This document shows, piece by piece, positions 1 to 9,300 of a DNA stretch of 64,000 nucleotides. The stretch comes from Impatiens glandulifera (Eukaryota > Streptophyta > Magnoliopsida > Ericales > Balsaminaceae), in contig NC_061869.1 of assembly GCF_907164915.1 (NCBI RefSeq), positions 41,351,771 to 41,415,770 of the forward strand. The letters run 5' to 3'. Below the pieces are notes generated by a model, which worked only from the letters and a program-made list of their open reading frames with translations, was not told where the DNA came from and made no database searches. The number at the start of each line of letters is the position of its first letter. Position 1 is the first letter of the stretch. The position numbers were made by a program, and so were the translations under genes.

Positions 1-1112
1 GGCTGCTATTACAATACCATATAGATCACAATAAAAAGAGAACATCAATACGTTTTCCAGATTTTATATAGAAATGAGAATTAGGTAAAAAGGCCATTAA
101 TCTAAACTCTAAAGTTAGTTGATAAACAATAAGAGACCTAAAATGTTCAGTCAAGAAAACCATAGAATAGAGAACTGAGAGATCTCACCTTTATTATAAA
201 CAGAAATTGCTTTGGGGTTGGTTACCATCTTAAGTAATATTTTGTTCTTCACTATACTATTCCATCCCGGCAAGTCCTAACTCCTCAGGAATATATTAAT
301 ATATATATATATATATATACCCCTAACTCATTCAATTTTATTATATATATATATATATAATTGAGAGGATTGTGCATATTGAAATTCAATTTCAGGTTTT
401 TAAGCCTTGTTTGATAAAAAAAAATAGGTTCAGATATATTTATTTTATTTTTGTTTGATTTTAATGATTATTTAGATTTTAATTATATTTTAGAATTTGT
501 CTGATATAATTTTTATTATTTTTATAATTTATGGATACTTTTTATCTTTCAAATTTATTTATTTCCTTTATATTCAAATCATATTTTATAGTAATAATTA
601 TTTTATTTAAATCTTGTATATTAAAATAGTCTATTCCAATCTTTCAAAAATAATAACATTAATATTATTTATATAATACCTACTTTTACCTTTTTCTAAA
701 TTATATCTTATGAATTTTCTCAGTTACGTAATATTTATATTTTAATTTTTTTCCCAAATATTATTTTATATTTTTCTATTAATTATTGTTGGAAAGTTTT
801 TTATTATTATTTACTTGTTACAAATATAGAAACTTAATTAAAATTTTATTTTATTAAATTTATTTAAGTTTCATGTATTTTTTTATATTCCCTTCTATAT
901 AAGAATAATGACTCTTTCTCAGAATAGATCTATGCTATAATAAAAAATAATATTTTGTTATATTAAAAAAGGGACATGGCTCCTTCATTTTTTTTTATTT
1001 TTTATTCATTATTTTCTTTTATAAATCTAAAAAAAAAAACTAAACTAAACTCATCTTCATACTTCGTTATTATTTTTTGAAACCCACTCTAACTGCAATT
1101 CCTGGGTCCGTC

Positions 1113-1113
<1 letters not shown>

Positions 1114-1179
<66 letters not shown>
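1114..1179. repeat. (AT)n microsatellite, about 33 units
   Basis: An uninterrupted alternating TA/AT run of about 66 bp. Open frames across it encode only Ile-Tyr repeats and are artefacts. Such tracts vary in length between individuals. Confidence 0.95.
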
Positions 1180-1181
<2 letters not shown>

Positions 1182-1288
1182 TTTTGGCCTGGCATAACCT
1201 CTCTTCAACCGTATACATTTATTTTTATTCATATATCCATGTTCTTTTTTTCTATTTGTAAATGTTTACGGGAACTTAGGTTTGTTTT

Positions 1289-1486
1289 ATGTGGTCTTAT
1301 CTTGAAATAATCAGATTATTTCTAGAAATGGGGATTGATTACATCTGGAATGAGATGGCTTTCTGGGAAGCAACCGAAGAAGATGAAGAGAAGATACAAT
1401 TGGTTAACTTTAGAAAGAAGAGGAAGAACAAGAAGATGAATATCAAGAGCAAAAAGAAAGAAGCTTATATATGCTTGGGGAATTAA
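1289..1486 (+). CDS. unrecognised small lysine-rich ORF
   Basis: A 65-codon ATG-started frame. The middle is acidic (a run of Glu/Asp near residue 30) and the C-terminal half is Lys-rich. It lies in a locally less AT-rich patch of 1200-1490. I do not recognise the product and see no clear promoter or introns. It may be a decayed exon or chance. Confidence 0.15.
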   Translation: MWSYLEIIRLFLEMGIDYIWNEMAFWEATEEDEEKIQLVNFRKKRKNKKMNIKSKKKEAYICLGN

Positions 1487-2078
1487 GACCTGGAGTGAAA
1501 CCCGAGAAGAAGAAGAAAATATTAATTTTCTTATATTTTTCTTGAATTCCTAGCTTTAACCAATCTTTGTCAAAATGTAAATAACATTAACAAATTGAGT
1601 AAAAGTAACTAAAATATATATTTTTAAAAATTTATAACTTTATTGATACTTAATAAATAATTCAAGGAACTAATACATTTATTATATATATAAATCTCAC
1701 ATAAACTTATTTTTTTCTTTACTTTTTCTTAAACCTAAACTTAACAATCCATCCAAAAATCTGAAATATCACATGTCTTCTTTGTATTGTCTTTTAATTA
1801 AAATGATCGAATTCTTCCCTTTAAAGAAAACCTAACAGACGAGCTTCCGAAGTAGTTTAAACTTGTTTTAAAGTTTGAAGATGATTAGCCGACATATTGC
1901 AATTAGATATCAATTGAAGCTAAGCATTTGTCTTGTTTATATAAGAAAATGAACTTATGAAGATCACATACTAATTTCTGTCACGAAAAAGGTAATATAA
2001 ATTTCTTTTTGATCGATAAGAAATTAAAAAAATTGTATTTAACGTGTAGATTAAGTGTAAAAAATAAATATTAATACA

Positions 2079-3388
2079 TGTTAGGATCTAGGTAGCCGCT
2101 GGAGGACCGGGGGTTGGACCGGTTAGCGGTTCTCACTCGAAGGGTGGTGGTTAATCCGGTTAGAGATAAACACAGGGGTTTCAATACTACACAACCTGTC
2201 ACAAACCCTTGAACTAGGTTCAAGCGCGGAAGAGGTTTGCTTTCAGGTTGAAGCGGCACACTTGTATGATAGGCAGAATCGGTTTTATATGATGGAGGTT
2301 TGAGATTTGATGGGTCGGCTTCGGTAATCTGGAAATTCGGCTTGGATAGAGTTAAGTCGGTTATAGCGGTACGGATCGGTTAGATAATGAAACCGGCAGA
2401 CAGTAAATAACAAGACAGAGTTTATGGATGTTCGGAGATAAAACTCCTACGTCACCACTTCCTCTCGAAACCGCGAGAAGGATATTCACTAAGGAATACA
2501 AGTACAATCCGATCGAGACTTATTTCCTGCTCAATAACACTCTTACAATTTACACCGAAATTGTAAAACACACACTTTAACTTTAGCACTTAGGCTTTCT
2601 TAGAACATCACAGTCTTATCACTTGTAGAGTAAATGCTCTTAGAATTTCTCACTTGTCTCACTGTATGTTACTTGTTCCGCATTTATTCTTCTTCAACTG
2701 CCCCTTTTATAGGTGAAATATGCCAACGGTCATATTTCACTTCCTTGAATCTGATTGGCTGAGCAGAAGTGCAGAGGTTCAGTGATTCAGTGATTCAGTG
2801 ATTCAGAGCCTGCGGTCATCTTTTCAGACCTGGTGGTCAACCTCAGACCTGGAGGTCTGTTCTTTCGGTGTGTAAGACAAACATGCTAGGTTTGTCTTTT
2901 ACTCAATGTAGGCACTGTCTGTTAGACAGTTGTCTGTACTTGGAAGATTTCCTTTCTGACTTATCCTGAAGTGGAAAGATCCTGCCGGACTGTTTTCTGC
3001 AGCCTGCAGACTTTCCTCAGACTTGTATGAATATGAAAGTGTTCAGTCTGTTCCTTTGGTATCATTCTCAAAAGATACCCGAATTGTCTTCTTGTACTGG
3101 TCGGTCATTCGACTTAACCGGATGTCTTACGGTACGAGTGATGTAACCAGACTACTTCCGGTTATTCCTTTGCCTTGTGGCCGGTTGGCTGTCTGATGTA
3201 TCCGGTTTTAAGCTTTGGCCGATCCTTTCTTTGTGTGGTCATGTTCCAAGTATTCTTTGTCGGTTTACTAGCTTGACCGGCTAGTTTTCTTTAGCCGGTT
3301 GTTTTGTTTGTCCGGTCCGATTCCTTGTTCCTGCATGGAAGGTTTATTTAAGTTAGGTTTATTTGAACCGGTCTAATTTTATCTAACA
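2079..3388 (-). repeat. 3' LTR of the Copia element (1310 bp)
   Basis: Starts TGTTAGGATC and ends ATCTAACA. It is near-identical to 14432-15733. It contains three copies of an 8-bp unit (gtgattca) near 2780-2806 where the other LTR has two, which accounts for the 8-bp length difference. The TATA core on the minus strand is at 2700-2715. Confidence 0.95.
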
Positions 3389-3405
3389 ATTTCTCCATTT
3401 TTGAT
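3389..3405 (-). other. polypurine tract adjoining the 3' LTR
   Basis: Reading on the coding (minus) strand, a purine-rich run (AAAAATGGAGAAA) abuts the 3' LTR start. This is the position of the plus-strand primer in LTR elements. Confidence 0.7.
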
Positions 3406-3557
3406 TATTTTATTTAAAATTATCAAAATCATGTAAGTTTGCAACCGTAGGCCGGTTGTTTTGTTTGTCCGGATTTTTGAAACTGACTTAGGAGAATTTT
3501 TTTTTTTGAAAAATTTTGAGAAAATTTTTGGAAAAGTCTTATCTTTAATTTTATCAA

Positions 3558-3570
3558 TTTCTCCCTTTTT
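3558..3570 (-). other. second, upstream polypurine tract
   Basis: AAAAAGGGAGAAA on the minus strand lies 168 bp from the first tract and sits in a duplicated context: about 35 bp after each tract are nearly identical (3391-3434 and 3559-3603). Tandem PPTs are described for Sireviruses. The upstream copy is the better purine tract. Confidence 0.65.
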
Positions 3571-3822
3571 GATTATTTTATTTAAAATTATCAAAATCAA
3601 GTAGAGATGCAAAAGATGGCCGGTTTCAAAAATAGTTTTATATATATGATAGATAACCGAAAATAATATATAGAAATACTAAGACAAGTAAAGGAATGAG
3701 AGCCCCTATTCCGAGTCCGAGAAATCATATATGTTCCATGTTTTCTTCACCGGTTGCGGTCGACTGGCCGGTTCGGAGACTCGTTGTCTTGTAGACCGGG
3801 GCTGCAGGTGTTCTTCATCCTC

Positions 3823-6246
3823 CTATTCGACTGGAGTAGCCTGCTGCGGTATGCTCTCAAAGACCGTTTCAGTGACTTCATTGAGCAGGTCGGCTATTTG
3901 AACTTTCTTTGAAGGTTCCCTCTTTCGCTTTGTCGGAACTGAAACGGAAGAGGCCGCCTTTTTCTTTTTGTTGTCGTCTGCGAAGCCTTCCAGCCTCCGT
4001 CTTTCCCTTTCTAACCGTGCAGCATCCTTCGCAGCTTGAGCGACTGCCTTCTTTGCAAGTCCCGGAAACTTGGCCTCTGCCCTTCGAATTCGCTCGGCTT
4101 CCTCTTCCTCTTCGGTAAGTTGCGATGGTTGCGGTGCCTCCTTCTCTTTTCTTGCTTCGGCGTCCAGCTCATCCTGGACCTTCTTAGCCGTTTGGGCATC
4201 AGCCTCTACAGCCGCGGCATCCGCATTTATCTTAGCTTGGAGTAGTTCGGCAACTTGAGCGGAAAGCGCCTTGAGTTCGTCCTCGAGACCGGCATTCTTC
4301 TTCTCAAGTTCGGAGACCCGTCCGAGTGTTGTGCCGACCAGGTCGTTAGCAACCTCCGTTAATCGTTGATCGGTCTCTCTTACAAGCCGGGCAAAGTTCT
4401 CTTTTATGTCGGAGGTCGTATCCTCCAAAATTACGGTTCGCTTAAGATGTTTGCTGCGCAGAACCGCTTCTTCCCGTTGATCTTCATCAATTTATGAGAA
4501 CCGTTCTTCTGTTTTTTCCAAGAGTTTCCTTGTGGTGTTGGCGAACTTGAGTGTCGAGCAGACGGTTCTTTGGAATTTCTCCTTCAAAGGAAAAACCTCG
4601 GAGTCTTCAAACTCTTGAAAACGGTTCTCAACCCATTCTTTTGTAGCACCCGGTTCTGAGACTTCCGGTTCCGAGACTTCCGGTTGTTTGAGTGGAGATT
4701 GCCCGGTGAGAGGAGGGTCCTTCCTTTCATCGGAATCCTCTGTTGCCGGAATCTCCCTTGGAGGTGTTGGACAATGATCTGGACTTGTATCAATCCGGGG
4801 AGCTGTATAGACCGGTATTTCCCTTTGACCGTACATTGCCTCCAGCCGGTCAATTTTTTGAATAAGGTCTCCTTTGGCTTTTTCAAGCCTTTCCAACACC
4901 AGCGGTGTTAAGGTGTCTTCCGATCCCACCTCTTCGAACTTCGCCGTAATCTTTCGGATGCGTATGGTTAGCTTCCGAAGTTGTGCTCGTGGTTTTAAGA
5001 GGTAGGTTCGGTGTAATACCTCTTCAATGGTATCGGATTTTGTGAGATCCATGACCACGTCCTCCACTCTCTTCAGTCTTTGGAGGCATTCCACGTCTGA
5101 GTAGCCCGGTAGGATTTGCCTATACCGTTTGCCGAACCGGTGCTCATGCCATTCCATGTATAACTCCTCAATCATCTCGACTCGCTTTGTAGTGCCCTTT
5201 AGAAGTTTGAGCGTTATCCTATCGGCTTCTGCCTCTTTGTCCTCCTTCTCTTCTTCGTTACCGCCTTCTTCACCATCCTCTTCACCGCCCTCGGTGGTCT
5301 CAGGATTTGTGTCAGGACCGGTATTATCGGGGCTCTAGCCCGAATGCTCTTCTTCATTGGACGATATTTCGTCATCGGTCTTTTCTGTATCGGTTCTTTC
5401 AGAAGGGGAAGCCGACTCTTCCTCCTCCGTTGGCTGTAGCGGTTCCAAGAAAGTTACTTTCTCTTTTCCTTTGCTTTCGGCCTTTTCTTTGGCTGGGGTC
5501 GCTTTCTTGTCGGTTGCCTTCTTTCGGCCACTTGTGGAACCGGGGGCCGGCTGCTTCCTTTATAGGATTTGTTTGGACTGTATCAGGCTTCTTGAGGAGA
5601 CTGTGACGCTGGGACCGATGTTGAGATTGTGGTGAAGGAAGATCTTACCGAGAGGAACGGCGTATCCCCATGACCGGTTTGAGTCCGGTTTCACCATTTC
5701 CATCAAATTGTGGAACACTGCCTTCGCCCAGTTAACCTTTGTTTCTTCTATTAGGCTGACCAGCATCCTGATTTTGTCTTTGGTCAGACTGCTGTAGTTT
5801 CCTCCTCTTGCTAGAATCGCCCTTGCGAATATATCACAAATTGGAATATACTCCGGTTTCAACGTTGATTTGCTACCAGATACTTTTACCGGCTCCTTAG
5901 TCGCCGAGAGTATCTGGCAAGCTGCCTCAAAAGTCTTAAGCTCTATATCTGCCGTTGTATCCTGGCCGGCTGTTGGAAGGCGCAGGCTCTTTGCCACCGA
6001 TGCCTCGGTGAGCTCTATTTCAGTACCGCATACAGTTGCGGTGATCTTATCGTCGGAGATAGTTGCGGTGTTGAAAAATTCCTCAACCGCATCTTTATAT
6101 AGGACATGAGGACCGCCGAGAAAATACTCCAGACCGGCTTTGGCTACCCGGTCAATAACCTCCTTTGCTGCGGGCGTACCTCTCTGTCGGATTTCCTCGA
6201 AATCCACCTGAGTCAAGTGCTTAAACAAGGCCGAATCGCGTCCCAT
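3823..6246 (-). pseudogene. accessory gene C: transposon-protein domain plus acidic linker and coiled coil, three in-frame stops
   Basis: One reading frame of about 808 codons runs from ATG at 6246 to 3823, interrupted only by stops at 5560-5562 (TAA), 5335-5337 (TAG) and 4492-4494 (TAA). Residues about 1-215 are a paralogue of the proteins of genes A and B: matching blocks are AGLEYFLGG, VEEFFNTATI, LRLPTAG and VNWAKAVFHNLMEMV. Then comes a Ser/Glu/Lys-rich linker (about 230-360), a helical middle, and a C-terminal coiled coil rich in Ala, Glu, Arg and Lys (about 610-790) with a basic nuclear-signal-like KRKR. The family resembles plant proteins annotated only as putative transposon protein or hypothetical; function is unknown. 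It has its own TATA box and leader upstream (6349-6364). The small downstream ORFs starting at 5175 and 4428 are internal pieces of this frame, not separate genes. Confidence 0.75.
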
Positions 6247-6348
6247 CTTAGAGAGTTTGAGAAAGTTTGAGGAATACCCGCTTCAGAGAGTTTGAGAGCT
6301 TAGAGAGAGAAAGTAGTTTCGCGTGAGAATGAAATAGAATGGCCGAGA

Positions 6349-6364
6349 GCCCCTTTTATAGGTG
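6349..6364 (-). promoter_or_regulatory. TATA box of accessory gene C, identical to the LTR TATA core
   Basis: On the minus strand, CACCTATAAAAGGGGC lies about 105 bp before the ATG at 6246, followed by a CT-rich leader. The same 16 bases occur in both LTRs (2700-2715, 15053-15068) at the presumed retroelement promoter. The placement suggests a separate subgenomic-type transcript for gene C. Confidence 0.65.
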
Positions 6365-6394
6365 CGGTTTGGAAGCCCAACCGTCCCATCAACA

Positions 6395-6515
6395 TTGGGC
6401 GGGAGTTTTCCCTCCAAGTTGAAAGGGCGGCAAACCATGGGCGGGAGTGAAAAGGCGCCAATCCGTGGGCGGTAAACTAGGGGGCGGGAGTTTTGGGCGG
6501 GAAATTTCCCTCCAA
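6395..6515 (-). promoter_or_regulatory. cluster of E2F-like GC-rich motifs upstream of gene C
   Basis: GGGCGGGA or close variants recur at 6397, 6425, 6439, 6467, 6482 and 6495, with a GGCGCCA at 6454-6460. On the minus strand 6495-6504 reads TTTCCCGCCC, a match to the known E2F consensus (TTTSSCGC). The cluster sits 30-165 bp upstream of the TATA box. Motif identity is seen; binding is inferred. From 6516 to 6824 there is only ordinary non-coding element sequence. Confidence 0.5.
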
Positions 6516-6824
6516 AAGTTTTGCTTTCGCCATTGATGACGCAACCCTCTTTTTGAGACCGATTGATGCTCCGGTTTCTAAATTTAACCGGTTAGTTAGA
6601 GTGAGTAGAGTTCTGCAAACTTTTGGGTTTAAGCGGTTTTTCTTTGAAGCCGGATAGGAACGCGGTTGTTTTGATAATGTTAATCGGTTACTTAGATGTG
6701 TATTCAAGATGTTAAGATAACTCGGTCATTTAAACTGAAATGAGATTGTATTCATGAAGCATTGCAGAAGGGAAACCGACAAATAGATTGAAATAGGCAT
6801 ACATAAAAAATGGAAAAATACAGC

Positions 6825-7529
6825 TTATGGAAGAAACATTCTGGAAATCCTTTCCTCCACTGAATCCTTGTCAAGAATGTTCGAGGGTGAAGCCGGTGTA
6901 CCCAGTCCAAACTTTGGCCGGTATGAGAGAATTAGTTTGTTGATGTGAGGTGCATAACCAAGACCTTTCTTGGTTATCACCATGGATTTCAGACGTTGGA
7001 AGATGACCGTGGACTAGTTGATGGCCTTTTTGCTAAAGATGTTGGTCAACATGTTGTAGGTGTTCTTTGAGTACCGCTGATTAGGAGACTGACAAAGAAT
7101 GGACCGAGTGACATTCTCAAGAAGAAGTTGAGCGTGTCTCCCCAAAAGGTTTTTGGGCCCATGGTCTTCCACCGGTTCCATGGTTCCAGAAAAGAGGAGT
7201 GCATAATAGAATTCGTCAAGCCCTTCCAGAGGTGGAAAATCAGAGAACCCTTCTGTGGGCAGGTTGAATAGGGAGGCAAAGTCGGCTTCATCGAGCCAGA
7301 AAGTGTGTTCCATTACCGTAGAGACAATGTAATTGCCCCTGATACAGGCGCTTCTGAAGAACGCTTTAACGTCCTCAATCAGAATCGGACCGGATTCTTC
7401 GAGGAACGGTCGAAGGCCGGTAAGAATGAGGGATTCGAACATGAGTTCCTTTGCGTGCAGCCCGTCCCATTCCTCCATACATGAATCGAAATCGATGCTT
7501 AAAAAGTTTCCCAAGGCTCAGTTTGGCAT
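6825..7529 (-). pseudogene. accessory gene B: paralogue of A and C, two in-frame stops
   Basis: ATG at 7529, natural TAA at 6825-6827, 235 codons. There is a TGA at codon 4 and a TAG at 7014-7016, in the block where the paralogues read VNW. Shared blocks with A and C: TGLRPFLEE, VKAFFRSACI, FNLPTEGFSDF, VEDHGPKNLLG. It is a single-domain protein without the coiled-coil tail of C. I chose the ATG at 7529 because the TATA box at 7609-7620 lies about 80 bp upstream and the start aligns with gene A. Function unknown; soluble, with no signal peptide or membrane segment seen. Confidence 0.75.
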
Positions 7530-7608
7530 GATTACGGTTTTGAGAGAGATAAAATTCAAGAGATTTCAGAAGTGATATATGATGTGTTGAGCTGAGTGAA
7601 GGATGGCC

Positions 7609-7620
7609 CTTTATATAAGG
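7609..7620 (-). promoter_or_regulatory. TATA box of accessory gene B
   Basis: CCTTATATAAAG on the minus strand, about 80 bp before the B start codon, with a CT- and A-rich leader. It matches the C promoters in style and position. Confidence 0.55.
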
Positions 7621-8023
7621 TCGGTTTTGGAGGGAAAACATGAGCTTTGATTGTCAGTTTTGTTTTATTAGACAAGAGAATATTTATGTTTCCAATGTTT
7701 ATTGGGAAGAAGCAGATTGCGGAGCTCGAGGTAGGTATTAGTTGAGAAGTAACCAAGTTGGTTGGATAGTAAATGATCAGGTGGTTGGGGGTTGTCTCAT
7801 TAATTAAGGATTTCTCTTTCATTAATTGCATTAGCACAAACGCGGTTAATCAAAAGAGACCGAAAACAACATAGATAATACCGAAAAGGCACATATAGAG
7901 CCGAATAGGGAACAAAGATAACACCGAATGGAAACATGATAGAAGCCGAAGTGATCATGATAATGTTGGATAAAGATACACCCGGTACGTGCAGAAAAAT
8001 GACCTGGTGCAGGAAGGAGTGAC
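7621..8023. other. non-coding spacer between accessory genes A and B
   Basis: About 400 bp with several ccgaaa/ccggt motifs common throughout this element. I see no ORF or repeat that I can name. Confidence 0.5.
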
Positions 8024-8785
8024 TCAATGTGCGTGGGAGTTGACGACACCGGTAGGGTTGTTACGGCGGTTCCTTCTCCTCCAGGCCCTCTCAAACCTCT
8101 CATAGAAAGAATCGGTTATCTCTTTGGTCAGCACTTGGGCTTGGTTCAGACCTTCTCCGGGACAGGTCGGAACACCAAGCTCCACAAGAAGGCATCTTAG
8201 TTGGGGGATGAAGCCGATTGATCGGATACCAACCATCCAGATGAGAACGTCAAACAGCACCCTGGACCAGTTCACCGGTGTACCGGTGATTATAGCCGCC
8301 ATCATGTTGAAGGTTGAGTTACAGTAGGTATTTGTGACATCTCTCCCGAAGATGCTCTTACCGATCACATTATTGAGGAGCTGATATTCAGCTCTCAAGT
8401 GTGATTTTGTGCCGTGATCTTCAACCGGTTCGTCAGATCGTGCGAGGGTGAGGGAGATCTCGGCCTTTATGTTGGCCGGAACAACGAGATCTGTCAACCC
8501 TTGCTTTGGCAGGCTAAAGCACCGTGCAAAGTCTCTTTCGGTGAAATCAAAGACGATACCTCCCACTTTAGATTGGATGTGAGTTTCAAAGTGGGGGGTC
8601 CCCCTGAATACCCTGGCGTGATAGAAAAACTCTAGTATTGATTCAGGATAAATGGTGTGTTTGTCGTCCAGGAAGTACCGAAGACCGGTATCTTCCAGGG
8701 ATTTGATCATCTTATACACCTCATAGTGCTCTGTGCTTGAATAGGATTGAAAATCAACCTGAAGGATGTTGGGGAACTGAGACAT
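8024..8785 (-). CDS. accessory gene A: intact post-pol protein of unknown function (253 aa)
   Basis: The only intact member of the three paralogues. I prefer ATG 8785 (protein begins MSQFPNILQ) over an in-frame ATG at 8848, because 8848 falls inside the TATA box at 8846-8856. Blocks shared with B and C: TGLRYFLDD (about residue 33), ILEFFYHARV (about 50), FSLPKQGLTDL (about 88), VEDHGTKSHLRAEY (about 117), VNWSRVLFDVLIWMV (about 162). The C-terminus is basic (RRRNRRNN). No catalytic motif, signal peptide or transmembrane helix is visible. The family is similar to abundant plant hypothetical proteins and putative plant transposon proteins; I infer a role in the element's life cycle only from its conserved position after pol in two elements. 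Confidence 0.75.
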   Translation of the reverse strand: MSQFPNILQVDFQSYSSTEHYEVYKMIKSLEDTGLRYFLDDKHTIYPESILEFFYHARVFRGTPHFETHIQSKVGGIVFDFTERDFARCFSLPKQGLTDLVVPANIKAEISLTLARSDEPVEDHGTKSHLRAEYQLLNNVIGKSIFGRDVTNTYCNSTFNMMAAIITGTPVNWSRVLFDVLIWMVGIRSIGFIPQLRCLLVELGVPTCPGEGLNQAQVLTKEITDSFYERFERAWRRRNRRNNPTGVVNSHAH

Positions 8786-8845
8786 TTTTGCCTTAGTGAG
8801 AGAATGATCTTTTGTCTTGTGAGTGTTTTTGGTGAATGTTCGCTT

Positions 8846-8856
8846 CACTTAAATAC
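8846..8856 (-). promoter_or_regulatory. TATA-like box of accessory gene A
   Basis: GTATTTAAGTG on the minus strand, 60-70 bp before the chosen ATG. The second element has nearly the same box (42550-42561, CTATTTAAGTAA) before its A gene, which supports function. Confidence 0.55.
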
Positions 8857-9300
8857 TAGTTTGGGGAATATCCTATTGTCCAGGTATTTCATGAGATGAT
8901 ATCTATTAACTGCAGGATAATAGGTATTGAATGAAATAGGTATGTTTGCAGTATAGGGTGTTGGTCATAGACCTGGACTATGAAAGATATCAACAGATCT
9001 TCACGTCTTTTTAGGTGCGACCAGTTTACTTTGAAAAGGAAATGTTTCAGAGCATATATCTTTAAACACTGATAATTATTCCACTTCTGTTTGGAGTTCA
9101 AATAATCTAGGATAACATGCTTCCAAACCGGTCAGTCATCAGTTGTTCATCCCGTTGCGGTTATTTGGTGCATGCACCAAGTAGCCGGTCGGTTTACTCT
9201 ATCTGATGAGCTGGGCGGTTCTTCCATAGGTATCTTGAAAATTTGAAGTCCAACAGTTTAGGAGGAACTACCGGTTTTATCTATCCGAACCGGTTTCCCT
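8857..9300. other. spacer between pol and accessory gene A
   Basis: About 440 bp of non-coding element sequence rich in ccggt motifs. No ORF seen. It would hold the upstream part of the A promoter if that is real. Confidence 0.5.

Larger units (their letters stand above)
1..2078. other. AT-rich intergenic flank
   Basis: Very AT-rich DNA with poly-A/T runs and short (AT)n tracts near 300-320 and 340-358. I see no gene that I can name. It ends at the target site of the large Copia element: the last five bases (2074-2078, ATACA) are repeated at 15734-15738. Confidence 0.7.

Noticed and set aside
1077..1310. 77-codon ORF across the (AT)n tract
   Set aside because: It encodes only Ile-Tyr repeats from the microsatellite; the frame is open because the repeat has no stop codons.
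3823..8785. Accessory genes as a viral envelope gene
   Set aside because: No signal peptide, transmembrane helix or fusion-type features are visible in A, B or C; they are soluble, charged proteins and match a plant transposon-protein family instead.
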